Positions 7,918 through 15,834 of a DNA stretch of 42,618 bases are shown piece by piece. The stretch covers positions 1 to 42,618 of the forward strand of contig DATAXD010000065.1 in assembly GCA_036266835.1 (NCBI GenBank), in the 5' to 3' direction. The position numbers and the translations under genes are program-made. The DNA is from Galbitalea sp036266835. Lineage in GTDB: Bacteria; Actinomycetota; Actinomycetes; Actinomycetales; Microbacteriaceae. The notes beneath the pieces are model-generated. The model had not been told where the DNA came from and did no database searches. It was given only the letters and a program-made list of their open reading frames with translations. The first letter of the stretch is position 1. Every line of letters begins with the position of its first letter.

Positions 7918-7997
7918 GCCCAGAGCCTAGAGCGCCGCCAACGGCGAGATATCCGAATTGCCGTACCCGCCATCACCGGCTACCATTGCCGTACCCG

Positions 7998-8013
7998 ACC
8001 CCCTTTTGGGGGT
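7998..8013. promoter_or_regulatory. Short palindrome ACCCCC-TTTT-GGGGGT
   Basis: A perfect 6-bp-arm inverted repeat with a TTTT centre lies in the divergent gap upstream of the FtsK-gamma-like gene. It could be an operator or a small hairpin in the leader. No protein can be assigned to it. Confidence 0.35.
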
Positions 8014-8080
8014 ACTCCGCGTGACCCCCCAACTCGCGGAGCTAGAACCACCTGAGGTCAACCCGAACAGGACATCAGTT

Positions 8081-8482
8081 GTGACCACGTTTACCCATTT
8101 CACAGATCCGTATCGCCTTCCCGACGTGGATTCGCGATTCTCGGCACCCTTCGATTCTGCGACGCTCGACGAGTCGTACTTCGAGTGGAACGGCGCGCTG
8201 GAGGGCTTCGACGAAGCTGACTTCAACCTGCTGGTCCGCACGATCGAACTCGTCGTCCAGGCGGGCAGCTTCAAACGCGAGCGCCTTCAGCAAGCGCTGC
8301 GGATTTCGCCGGATACGGCCGCTCGCATGACAACCAGCCTCGAAAAGCTCGATGTCATCGGTCCCGGCAAGGCGGATGGCCCGCGCCACGTTCTCGTGAA
8401 CATCGTCGGCCTGCCGGTGCTTCTCGCGAAGGTGCTTTCCGGCAGGCATTACCTGCCGAATGCCGTAGCCGCCGCAAGCTAG
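8081..8482 (+). CDS. Stand-alone FtsK-gamma-like winged-helix protein
   Basis: The 133-residue product has an acidic, aromatic N-terminus (DESYFEWNGALEGFDEAD) followed by LLVRTIELVVQAGSFKRERLQQALRISPDTAARMTTSLEKLDVIGPGKADGPRHVLV (about residues 52-108). This has the order and spacing of the FtsK/SpoIIIE gamma domain, a winged helix that in FtsK reads KOPS and contacts XerD: ELV, S-x-LQ-x-x-L-x-I-x-x-x-x-A-x-x-x-x-x-x-LE-x-x-x-x-x-GP. No translocase motor is attached. GTG at 8081 is preferred because AGGA lies about 12 bp upstream; the frame stays open further left. Its 3' end overlaps the convergent methyltransferase by 4 bases. Role unknown; DNA binding is the inference. Confidence 0.7.
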   Translation: MTTFTHFTDPYRLPDVDSRFSAPFDSATLDESYFEWNGALEGFDEADFNLLVRTIELVVQAGSFKRERLQQALRISPDTAARMTTSLEKLDVIGPGKADGPRHVLVNIVGLPVLLAKVLSGRHYLPNAVAAAS

Positions 8483-9291
8483 TTCGAGGCGTCGCGCGGC
8501 GTCCAGGTTCCCACGACGACGGTTGCGTCGTACTCCTCGGAGTGCTCGACGCGTGCCCGCAGTCCCGCCTGCTCGAACATCGCGCCCGCAGCATCCGCCT
8601 GCTCCTCGCTCGTCTCGATGAGAAGAGTCCCACCCGCGGCGAGCCAGCCGCCCGCCTCGGCCGCGACTCGGCGGTGGATGTCCAACCCGTCAGCGCCGCC
8701 GTCGAGTGCGATCTGTGGCTCGTAGAGGCGAGCCTCGGGCGGCATCAGCTCGATCGCGGATGTCGGCACGTACGGCGCGTTCACGACCAGCACATCCACG
8801 CTTCCCCGCAGTTCGGTGGGCAGCGGCTCATAGAGATCTCCCTCGAACACCTCACCGATCGAAGCGAGATTCGTGCGTGCGCACCTCACGGATCGCGGTT
8901 CGATGTCGGACGCGAGGAGTCGCAGTCCGGGCACCGCCGTCGCGATGGCAAGACCGAGTGCCCCCGACCCGCAACACAGGTCGACCACGACCGAGGATGG
9001 CGTCACCAGCCGCGAGGCGAGCGAGACAAGAAACTCGGTGCGTCGACGCGGCACGAAAACCCCGGCCTCGATCGCCACTCGCAGCCGACAAAACTCGGCC
9101 CACCCGACAATCACTTCGAGCGGTTCGCCTGTGACGCGACGTTCGACCATCCGACCGAGCTCGGCCGACGAGCCGGCCTCGACAACCAGGAGCGCCGCCT
9201 CGTCCTCGGCGAAAACGCTGCCCGCCCTGCGCAGCGCGAGCACGATTTCGGCTTCGGTCGGTGGGGGAGCGGATGGCGTCATCGCGGCCAA
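8479..9291 (-). CDS. PrmC-related protein glutamine N5-methyltransferase
   Basis: A 270-residue SAM-dependent methyltransferase. The N-terminus has the short helical domain of HemK/PrmC enzymes (EPLEVIVGWAEFCRLRVAIEAGVFVPRRRTEFLV). The SAM motif is VVDLCCGSGALGLAIA, then LLASDIEPRSVRCA (adenosine-binding acid), and the catalytic NPPY-type motif reads NAPYVP. NAPY in place of NPPY is typical of the PrmC-related subfamily rather than true PrmC, which modifies release factors. The target is therefore uncertain. Start is ATG at 9291, with another ATG at 9282. It is divergent from the iron operon. Confidence 0.82.
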   Translation of the reverse strand: MAAMTPSAPPPTEAEIVLALRRAGSVFAEDEAALLVVEAGSSAELGRMVERRVTGEPLEVIVGWAEFCRLRVAIEAGVFVPRRRTEFLVSLASRLVTPSSVVVDLCCGSGALGLAIATAVPGLRLLASDIEPRSVRCARTNLASIGEVFEGDLYEPLPTELRGSVDVLVVNAPYVPTSAIELMPPEARLYEPQIALDGGADGLDIHRRVAAEAGGWLAAGGTLLIETSEEQADAAGAMFEQAGLRARVEHSEEYDATVVVGTWTPRDASN

Positions 9292-9326
9292 TGCTAACTG
9301 TTGCGGCTCGGGAAGCGCTCAGTTTG

Positions 9327-9345
9327 TTAGGATAGGCTTACCAAA
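9327..9345 (+). promoter_or_regulatory. IdeR/DtxR iron box
   Basis: TTAGGATAGGCTTACCAAA matches the DtxR/IdeR consensus TTAGGTTAGGCTAACCTAA at 16 of 19 positions. It sits 71 bp before the iron-transport operon, where an iron-loaded regulator would block transcription. TAGGAT inside it may also be the -10 element. Confidence 0.88.
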
Positions 9346-9356
9346 GTAAATCGCGG

Positions 9357-9419
9357 ATGACTGTGCCACCCAGCCCGCACCGCCATGCCTGCCCAACGGG
9401 CCAATCAAGGACGACATGA
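9357..9419 (+). CDS. Possible 20-residue leader peptide
   Basis: An ATG at 9357 opens a 20-codon frame (MTVPPSPHRHACPTGQSRTT) whose TGA overlaps the ATG of the iron-binding lipoprotein gene (ATGA at 9416-9419). It begins just after the iron box. Codon use gives little support, so this may be chance; translational coupling or attenuation of the iron operon is the alternative. Confidence 0.25.
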   Translation: MTVPPSPHRHACPTGQSRTT

Positions 9420-10480
9420 CTTTCACCCTGCGCCCCCTGTCCACGCGCCGCCGCAGAATCCGAGCCGCCGTCGCGGCTTCGGTTCTCGTCACGACTGCCC
9501 TCGCGCTGGTCGGATGTTCGGCGCCGCCTTCCACGCACCAGGCGACGACGATCACGCTCTACAACGCGCAACACGAGCAGACAACGACCGCGCTCATCAA
9601 GGCGTTCACGAAGCAGACGGGAATCAGCGTCAAGGTCGACAACGACGACGAGGACGTGCTGACGGCCAAAATCGAGCAGGAGGGTTCCCGCTCACCGGCC
9701 GATGTGATTTTCACCGAAAACTCGAACTGGCTTCAGCAACTCGCCGACAGGGGCCTGCTCGCAAAGGTCAACTCACACGCGCTCAAGACGATCCCGGCGG
9801 CCGACAGCGCCGCCGACGGCGACTGGGTCGGTGTTTCCGCGCGGGTGAGCTCGCTGGTCTACAACACGAACGACCTCACGCCCTCGCAGCTGCCGACCTC
9901 CGTGCTCGGACTCGCCGACAAGAAGTGGAAGGGCAAGCTCGAGATCGCGCCGTCTGAGACAGACTTCTGGCCGGTGGTGAGCTCAGTCGAGGATACCTAC
10001 GGTCATGCGAAGGCACTCGCCTGGCTCGAGGGGCTGAAGGCCAACGCCGGCGCGAACGTGGTCCCCGACAACGAGACAATCGTCGCGGATGTCAATCGGG
10101 GCGTCGCCCAACTCGGGATCATCAACCACTATTACTTCTACCGACTGAAGGCGGAGACGGCCGCATCATCCCTGCACGCTGCCCTGGGTTATTTCGCGCC
10201 CGGGGACGCCGGCTACATCAAGACCATCTCCGGCGCCGCAGTGCTGAAGTCGAGCGCTCATCCGTCGGCGGCACAGCAGTTCGTCGCGTTCCTGGTCAGT
10301 CACGCAGGCCAGGAATCGATCGCCCGCAGCGAGAGCTTCGAATACCCACTGCTGCACGGCGTCTCGCCCAACTCGGTGGTGACGCCGCTCGGCCAGCTGT
10401 CACCATCCAAATTCTCCGTCACCGAATTCGGTACGGGGACCGACGCCAGGAAACTACTCCAGGAAGCGCAGCTCCTCTAA
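9416..10480 (+). CDS. Iron ABC transporter substrate-binding lipoprotein
   Basis: A 354-residue FbpA/FutA-type ferric-iron-binding protein. The N-terminus has a basic region (RPLSTRRRRIR), a hydrophobic stretch and the lipobox LVGC (Cys about residue 34), so it is secreted and lipid-anchored outside the membrane. Mature features include ITLYNAQHEQTTTALIKAFTKQTGI, SPADVIFTENSNWL, and the tyrosine cluster NHYYFYRL near residues 237-244, which corresponds to iron-ligating tyrosines. AAGGACG precedes the ATG. It starts a three-gene operon with the permease (2 bp on) and ATPase, under the iron box at 9327. Confidence 0.92.
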   Translation: MTFTLRPLSTRRRRIRAAVAASVLVTTALALVGCSAPPSTHQATTITLYNAQHEQTTTALIKAFTKQTGISVKVDNDDEDVLTAKIEQEGSRSPADVIFTENSNWLQQLADRGLLAKVNSHALKTIPAADSAADGDWVGVSARVSSLVYNTNDLTPSQLPTSVLGLADKKWKGKLEIAPSETDFWPVVSSVEDTYGHAKALAWLEGLKANAGANVVPDNETIVADVNRGVAQLGIINHYYFYRLKAETAASSLHAALGYFAPGDAGYIKTISGAAVLKSSAHPSAAQQFVAFLVSHAGQESIARSESFEYPLLHGVSPNSVVTPLGQLSPSKFSVTEFGTGTDARKLLQEAQLL

Positions 10481-10482
10481 CC

Positions 10483-12051
10483 ATGACCGGTCTCGCAGGC
10501 GGCGGACTCACGTCAATTGCACCCATTCGCAGCAGCAGGCGCGTTCGTCGCAGTCCGGCACTGACCGTGGTCGCAATCGTCGTCGGCATCCTGCTGATCC
10601 TGCCGCTCGTCGCGGTAATTGCGAATGCTCAGTCGGCCGGATGGTCGGAGTTCTCGAGTGTGCTGTTCCGCGCGCGATCGCTGAGCCTGCTGGTCAACAC
10701 GCTCGCGCTGCCTCTCATCGTCACGCCCATCGCGGCGTTTCTCGGCACCGCGGCGGCCTGGTATACGGAGAAGACTGCGCTGCCGGGCAGGCGGATCTGG
10801 ACGGTCCTTCTGGTGCTCCCGATCGCGATGCCGGACTTCATCGTCGGCTACGCGTGGCACACGATCGCTCCGACGGCGAACCCGCTCGGTGCCGCCGTCC
10901 TGGTCATGACGCTGTCGAGCTATCCGCTGATCTACCTGCCCGTTGCAGCCGCTCTTCGGCGACTCGATCCCGCCCTCGAGGAGACCGCGCGGAGTCTGGG
11001 TCTGAGTTCGACGCGCACCTTCTTCCGGGTTGTCCTTCCGGCCATCCGTTCGGCCATTCTCGGCGGGGCGCTCATCGTCGTTCTCGTGCTGATCTCCGAG
11101 TACGGCGCTTTCGAGATCGTGCGCTTCCAGACATTCACGACCGAGGTGTTCACGGAGTTCCAGGTGAATCCGGATGCCGCCGGTGCGCTGTCGATTCCGC
11201 TCGTGCTGATCGGAGTGCTGGTGGTCATCGGCGAAAGCCTGGTGCCGGTTCCGCGATCCTCGAAGCGTCCGGGCATCCGTCGTCCCAGCCTGCTGCCGCT
11301 CGGCGGAGGCGCGGCGGGAGTGTCGGTTGGCTTCGCCGCGCTGGTAGCCCTGGCAGTCGCTGTGCCGGTCGGAGCACTGATTTACTGGATGGCGACCAGC
11401 CAACACACCACCCTGCCGGCGCAGGCGACTGTCCTTCAGGCCACCTTCACCACCTGCGAATACTGTGCGGGCGGTGCGCTCATTGCCGTGATCCTCGCGG
11501 TGCCGATCGCGATGCTGTCAACCAGGCGGTCGCGCGGGCTCGCGGTCGTGATCGAGCGAAGCACGTATCTCACGCTGGCGCTGCCGGGTGTGGTCATCGC
11601 GCTCAGCCTGATCTTCCTGTCGCTGCGATTCGTGTTCGGTCTATACGAAACCAGCTGGCTGGTCATCACGGGATACGCGCTCATCACCTTCCCGCTCGCG
11701 CTCAGCTGCGTGAAGACATCCGTGCGGCAGGCGCCCGCCGAGCTCACCGCCGTCGGTCGCTCGCTGGGACGCAGCGCACCCTTCGTGTTCTGGCGGGTGA
11801 CGCTGCCACTCATCGCTCCGGGCCTCATCGCCGGCTTCTGCCTGGTCTTTTTAACCGCGAGCACCGAACTCACGGCGACCCTCGTGCTGCAGCCGCCGGA
11901 CACCGTCACGCTCAGCACCCAGTTCTGGGCATTCCAGAGCGAAACCGATTACGGCGCTGCGGCACCCTACGGACTGGTTATCATTTTGCTGTCGATGGTG
12001 CCGGGAACCCTTCTCGCGATCTGGTTCGACCGTCTGGGGCATCGCAGTTGA
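10483..12051 (+). CDS. Iron ABC transporter permease, FbpB-type
   Basis: The 522-residue inner-membrane protein is a tandem duplication of the MetI-type permease fold, typical of ferric iron FbpB proteins, with about 12 hydrophobic helices. Each half has an EAA loop that docks the ATPase: EETARSLGLSSTRTFFRVVLPAIRSAILGG (about residues 166-195) and ELTAVGRSLGRSAPFVFWRVTLPLIAPGLIAG (about 420-450). ATG at 10483 lies 2 bp after the binding-protein stop. It would move iron delivered by the lipoprotein across the membrane. Confidence 0.92.
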   Translation: MTGLAGGGLTSIAPIRSSRRVRRSPALTVVAIVVGILLILPLVAVIANAQSAGWSEFSSVLFRARSLSLLVNTLALPLIVTPIAAFLGTAAAWYTEKTALPGRRIWTVLLVLPIAMPDFIVGYAWHTIAPTANPLGAAVLVMTLSSYPLIYLPVAAALRRLDPALEETARSLGLSSTRTFFRVVLPAIRSAILGGALIVVLVLISEYGAFEIVRFQTFTTEVFTEFQVNPDAAGALSIPLVLIGVLVVIGESLVPVPRSSKRPGIRRPSLLPLGGGAAGVSVGFAALVALAVAVPVGALIYWMATSQHTTLPAQATVLQATFTTCEYCAGGALIAVILAVPIAMLSTRRSRGLAVVIERSTYLTLALPGVVIALSLIFLSLRFVFGLYETSWLVITGYALITFPLALSCVKTSVRQAPAELTAVGRSLGRSAPFVFWRVTLPLIAPGLIAGFCLVFLTASTELTATLVLQPPDTVTLSTQFWAFQSETDYGAAAPYGLVIILLSMVPGTLLAIWFDRLGHRS

Positions 12052-12064
12052 GCAAGGCCAGCAA

Positions 12065-13093
12065 TTGAGCGAGATCCGCATCGAGCGCGCCGTTAAGAGA
12101 TTCGACGCCGCGACCGTCCTCGATGGGGTGAACCTGACCGTCCCGCAGGGCTCGATCACGGCGGTGCTTGGCCGATCCGGCAGCGGCAAGACCACGCTCC
12201 TGCGAGTGATCGCCGGATTCGAACGACTGGATGCCGGAACGCTCAGCCTGGGCGGCCGCGTCATGGATGACTCGGCACATTCGGTTCCGGCGCAGCATCG
12301 CGGAATTGGGTACGTCCCGCAGGATGGCGCGTTGTTTCCCAACCTGACTGCGCTCGGCAACATCGCTTTCGGGTTGCCGCGTAGCGAGCGCGCACGCGCG
12401 GATGAGCTGCTCGAGCTGGTCGGGCTATCCGGAATGGGCGGACGGCGACCCCATGAGCTGTCCGGTGGTCAGCAGCAGAGGGTCGCACTCGCACGCGCGC
12501 TAGCGATCCGCCCCGCCGTGCTCCTGCTCGATGAACCGTTCTCGTCCCTCGACGCGTCGATGCGGGTGTCGGTACGACGGGATGTGATGCGCATCCTCGC
12601 TGAGCTCGGCACGACGACCATCCTCGTGACGCACGACCAGGATGAGGCCCTCTCGATGGCGCATCAGGTCGCCCTGCTGAGCGACGGGCGCGTTATCGCG
12701 GCCGAAACCCCACGCGAGTTGTATCTTGCGCCGCGCACCGCAGCAGTGGCGAGTTCGCTCGGCGAGGTCAACATCCTTCGCGCATCGCTGTCCGGGATGA
12801 TCGCGCAGTGCGTTCTTGGGCGCGTGCAGCTGCTGCAGGGCGGTGAGTCGACTCAGGGATTCGTGCTCATCCGCGCCGAGAACATCGAGGTGCACGAGCG
12901 CGAGACGGCGAACGCTGCGCCGGGGCAGGTGGAGCACTTCGACTTCTTCGGTCACGACGCGCTAGTGCGCGTGTCCCTACAAGACAGCGCAGAGGTACTC
13001 GCCCGTGTCGCGGGCGACCGCCAACTCGCGGTCGGCCAACGCGTCTGGGTCAGCGCGCGGGGTCCCGCCAGCTCACTCCCGCGCTCGCGCTAG
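12065..13093 (+). CDS. Iron ABC transporter ATP-binding protein, FbpC-type
   Basis: A 342-residue ABC ATPase that energises the importer. Visible motifs are Walker A GRSGSGKTT (residues about 36-44), Q-loop VPQDGALFP, signature LSGGQQQRV, Walker B VLLLDEPFS, and the switch His in LVTHDQDEA. The last 100 residues form a TOBE-like regulatory region (FVLIRAENIEVHE ... GQRVWVSARG) as in Fe3+ and polyamine ATPases. Start is TTG at 12065, 13 bp after the permease stop; no better in-frame start precedes the nucleotide-binding core. Confidence 0.92.
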   Translation: MSEIRIERAVKRFDAATVLDGVNLTVPQGSITAVLGRSGSGKTTLLRVIAGFERLDAGTLSLGGRVMDDSAHSVPAQHRGIGYVPQDGALFPNLTALGNIAFGLPRSERARADELLELVGLSGMGGRRPHELSGGQQQRVALARALAIRPAVLLLDEPFSSLDASMRVSVRRDVMRILAELGTTTILVTHDQDEALSMAHQVALLSDGRVIAAETPRELYLAPRTAAVASSLGEVNILRASLSGMIAQCVLGRVQLLQGGESTQGFVLIRAENIEVHERETANAAPGQVEHFDFFGHDALVRVSLQDSAEVLARVAGDRQLAVGQRVWVSARGPASSLPRSR

Positions 13094-13148
13094 CCGTCGC
13101 GTCCGCCCGACCCGCGCTAGTCCGCCTGGTCCGCCCGAGTCCACCGCC

Positions 13149-13190
13149 CCGCACCCGCACCCGCATCCGCATCCGCATCCGCATCCGCAT
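13149..13190 (+). repeat. Hexamer tandem array (CCGCAC)2(CCGCAT)5
   Basis: Seven head-to-tail hexamers occupy 42 bp of the convergent gap between the iron operon and the AGPS gene: two CCGCAC followed by five CCGCAT. Read in another register the array is GCATCC repeated, the hexamer that is enriched across the window. No open frame of interest uses it. Confidence 0.95.
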
Positions 13191-13199
13191 CACTCGTTC

Positions 13200-13270
13200 T
13201 GCAGGAGTTTTGCAGCCTCAGCCGCAGGCGCCGACCGTGGTTCCGGGCATTGCGCTGCGAAAGTCCTGCA
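13200..13270. repeat. Imperfect inverted repeat between convergent genes
   Basis: TGCAGGAGTTTTGCAGC (13200-13216) and GCTGCGAAAGTCCTGCA (13254-13270) are inverted copies with 15 of 17 matches, separated by 37 bp. It lies 19 bp past the AGPS stop and 107 bp past the FbpC stop, so it may end transcription from either side. The left arm also folds on itself (CTGCA/TGCAG). Confidence 0.55.
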
Positions 13271-13288
13271 CAACGAGGGGCGCGGGCT

Positions 13289-15082
13289 CTACTTGCTCGC
13301 GCCGACCTTCACCTTTGCCGGCGACTTGGCGCTTGCCGCCGCCGGCCGGGACGACGCCTTCGATGCCGCAGCCTTCTTCAGCGCGCCCCCCGAGTTGCCC
13401 TGGTCGAGACCGGGGGCCGCAATGATCTTGCCCGGGTTGAAGTTGCCGTTCGGGTCTACCGAGTCGAAAACGCCCTGCAGCACCGCGATACCGGTAGCCG
13501 AAATGTCATCCTCGAGCCATGGCGCGTGCTCCAGCCCGACACCGTGGTGGTGGGAGATCGAACCCCCCTCGTCGATGAATGCCTGCTGGATGGCGGACTT
13601 GACGATGTCGTAGTCGCCCAGCGCATCCGGGCCGAACACGAACCCAAACGTGAAGTACAGGCATGCGCCAGAGTGGTACGAGTGCGACAGGTGGCTGATG
13701 ATGACACCCTTGCGGCCGATCTTGTCGAACGCGTCGTACGCCGCCTTGACCACGCCGTCGTGAAGACTCTGCAGCTTCGACCACGGAGTAGCGCTTTCGG
13801 ACACGTCGCCTGCTGCACCCCGGTCGAGCAGGAAGTCTCTGATGTACGGGGTGTCGAACTTCTTCTGGTCGTACAGGATGCCCGGGCCCTTGCCGACGCC
13901 CATGCCGTTGTGCTTCCTGATGATCTTGTCGACGAGCTTCTTCTGGAGCTTTGCGTGGCGCGTGCTGCCTTCGTAGCCGATGAACGACAGGCAGATTTCG
14001 TCGAGGTTCCAGCCCTTCGACCGGAAGATCGCGGGGAGGACGGTGCCGGACACGAACTTCGTGATGCCGTGGCTCTCCTTGGAAGTTGCCAGCGAGAAGC
14101 GGGTCTCCATGTTGTCCGAGACGCGCGTGATCGTTGGCGCGGCGTCGCTTTCCGCGATCTCCTGCATGGCCTTCAGGCCAACTTCGAAGGATGGGAAGAA
14201 GTAGGCAAACACATCGCGCTTTTCCGGGATGCGGTGAACCTGCACCCACGCTTCGGTCACGATTCCGAGGCGGCCCTCCGAACCGAGAATCATCTCGCGA
14301 ACGCTCGGCCCGTTCGACGCGCTCGGGATCGGACGGATGACGACGGTACCGCCGGGGCGAACCAGCCGAAGGCCGCGGGCGATGTCGGAGATGTCGCCGT
14401 ATTTGTCGGACTGCATTCCTGACGACCTCGTGGCAATCCATCCGCCGAGGGTCGAGTGGGTGAAGCTGTCCGGGAAGTGGCCGATGGTCCAGCCCTTTTC
14501 TGCCAGCTGGTCTTCCAGATCCGGGCCCAGCGCTCCGGCCTGGATGCGCGCGAGCCCGCCGTCCGAATCGATTTCGAGGACCTTATTCATGCGGCCCATG
14601 TCGAGCGAGATGACGACACGCTTCTCGGTGCGCAGCGGCTCGAGGCTTCCGCCGATGTTGCTGCCACCGCCGAATGGGATGATGACCGCGTTGGCCTTGA
14701 CCGCGGCATCCACGATCGCTTGTACTTCCGCTTCGGTATCCGGGTAGACGACGACATCCGGAGTGCGTTCGATCTGGTTGGCGCGGATGCGTACTAGGTC
14801 ACGCAGGCTCTTGCCGTAGGCGTGGACGATGCGCTCCATTTTGTCGGTCGTCACAAATTCGGTACCGACGATGTCGGAAAGCACCTTGGAGAATGCTGGA
14901 GTGATCAGGGACTTGTCTACCGTCACCTTGTCGAACGATGGTTCGCCGGTGGGCTTGACCGCGTGAAGGTCCAGAGCAAGGTTCTCAAGGATGAAGGGCG
15001 CGAATCCGGGCTTGTCTTCGAACTCGAAGCTAATGCCCTCGTTTCCCCAGCCCCACCACTTCATGTGCTTTACGTCGGTCAC
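13289..15082 (-). CDS. Alkyl-dihydroxyacetonephosphate synthase homologue
   Basis: AGPS swaps the acyl group of acyl-DHAP for a fatty alcohol, forming the ether bond of alkyl-DHAP with FAD. The 597-residue protein keeps the eukaryotic AGPS hallmarks: MKWWGWG at the N-terminus, PFGGGSNIGGSL and STLGGWIATRSSGMQSDKYG (FAD-binding), ESATPWSKL, SYHSGACLYF (the Tyr aligned with the catalytic Tyr of mammalian AGPS, near residue 470) and SHHHGVG (the active-site His triplet, near 510). No Fe-S Cys motif or D-lactate dehydrogenase extension is present. A Lys/Ala/Pro-rich tail of about 30 residues is non-conserved. The GTG start overlaps the acyltransferase stop by 4 bases (GTGA), so it is third in the SDR-acyltransferase-AGPS operon. 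Confidence 0.88.
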   Translation of the reverse strand: MTDVKHMKWWGWGNEGISFEFEDKPGFAPFILENLALDLHAVKPTGEPSFDKVTVDKSLITPAFSKVLSDIVGTEFVTTDKMERIVHAYGKSLRDLVRIRANQIERTPDVVVYPDTEAEVQAIVDAAVKANAVIIPFGGGSNIGGSLEPLRTEKRVVISLDMGRMNKVLEIDSDGGLARIQAGALGPDLEDQLAEKGWTIGHFPDSFTHSTLGGWIATRSSGMQSDKYGDISDIARGLRLVRPGGTVVIRPIPSASNGPSVREMILGSEGRLGIVTEAWVQVHRIPEKRDVFAYFFPSFEVGLKAMQEIAESDAAPTITRVSDNMETRFSLATSKESHGITKFVSGTVLPAIFRSKGWNLDEICLSFIGYEGSTRHAKLQKKLVDKIIRKHNGMGVGKGPGILYDQKKFDTPYIRDFLLDRGAAGDVSESATPWSKLQSLHDGVVKAAYDAFDKIGRKGVIISHLSHSYHSGACLYFTFGFVFGPDALGDYDIVKSAIQQAFIDEGGSISHHHGVGLEHAPWLEDDISATGIAVLQGVFDSVDPNGNFNPGKIIAAPGLDQGNSGGALKKAAASKASSRPAAASAKSPAKVKVGASK

Positions 15083-15834
15083 TTCGTTGCTCCTTTTTTG
15101 GAAGTCCGCGAGCCAAGGATATCCGCTGTATTGAGGTCGCGCAGGCGGATGATCTCTTCTTTGATTCGCTGCGTGAACTCGACCGGATTCTCCGATTTCG
15201 CAGCCATCATCGGCTCACCGATGATTACACCGACCGGCAGTCGGCCTCGTTTTGGCCAGTTGGTGCCACGTGGATGGGCGATGTAGACACCGACGAGGGC
15301 AACCGGGATGCACGGCACGCCAACCGAACTCGCCAGTGCTGCGGCTCCCGGCTTGAACGGGCCGAATTGGCCATCCTTCGACCGGGTGCCCTCGGGAAAT
15401 ACGAGCAGCGGAACTCCCCGCTGCAGCAGTGCCTTCGCGCTGACCGAACGGATGCCGCCCTTTGTGCGCTGCACCGGGAACGCATTAAAGAACAGTGCGG
15501 TGAGACCGCGGCGCCACCACACGTCGAAGAAGTAGTCGGCGGCCGCCCCCGCTGCGAGGTAGCGAACCATGTGCCTGGGCAGCCCGCCCATGATGAGGGG
15601 CGTATCGAGGTGGCTGGAGTGGTTCGCGACGACGACATATGCGCCGCTGATGTCCTTAACGTTTTCCTGGCCGCGCACCGTCACGGTCACCAGGAATCGC
15701 CAGACGAGTGGACGCAGCAGCCCGCGCTGGGCCACAAATCTGGCTGCGGCCTGGAATCGGGAGTCGAAGCGGTCGTGGTGCTGTGGCGGCGTTCGGGACG
15801 CGGTCGCCGCGCCGTTTGGAACTTCTGAGGTCAA
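15079..15834 (-). CDS. PlsC-type glycerolipid acyltransferase
   Basis: A 251-residue membrane-associated acyltransferase. It has the catalytic NHSSHLDTP (H-x4-D) block, FFNAFPVQRTKGG, the FPEGTRSKDG phosphate-binding block and GVPCIPVALVG, the four-block pattern of 1-acylglycerol-3-phosphate acyltransferases. Start is TTG at 15834, within a TTGA overlap with the SDR stop; no ATG or GTG before the first catalytic block fits better, and the longer upstream frame is a shadow of the SDR gene. In this operon it may acylate DHAP, alkyl-glycerol-3-phosphate, or both. Chain-length preference cannot be read. Confidence 0.88.
   Translation of the reverse strand: MTSEVPNGAATASRTPPQHHDRFDSRFQAAARFVAQRGLLRPLVWRFLVTVTVRGQENVKDISGAYVVVANHSSHLDTPLIMGGLPRHMVRYLAAGAAADYFFDVWWRRGLTALFFNAFPVQRTKGGIRSVSAKALLQRGVPLLVFPEGTRSKDGQFGPFKPGAAALASSVGVPCIPVALVGVYIAHPRGTNWPKRGRLPVGVIIGEPMMAAKSENPVEFTQRIKEEIIRLRDLNTADILGSRTSKKGATK

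Noticed and set aside
7036..8055. 339-residue plus-strand frame from the tRNA into the acetyltransferase region
   Set aside because: Begins inside the tRNA, crosses hairpins, and is antisense to a GNAT gene with intact acetyl-CoA motifs.
10641..12068. 475-residue plus-strand frame inside the iron permease gene
   Set aside because: Out of frame with the permease, Arg/His/Gly-rich, and lacking membrane helices; the permease frame has both EAA motifs.
13149..13190. Possible CRISPR array
   Set aside because: Units are 6 bp head to tail with no spacers and no cas genes nearby; it is a simple tandem repeat.
13289..15082. D-lactate or glycolate dehydrogenase
   Set aside because: The AGPS-specific MKWWGWG, SYHSGACLYF and SHHHGVG blocks and the lipid-gene operon fit AGPS better; no Fe-S Cys motif is present.
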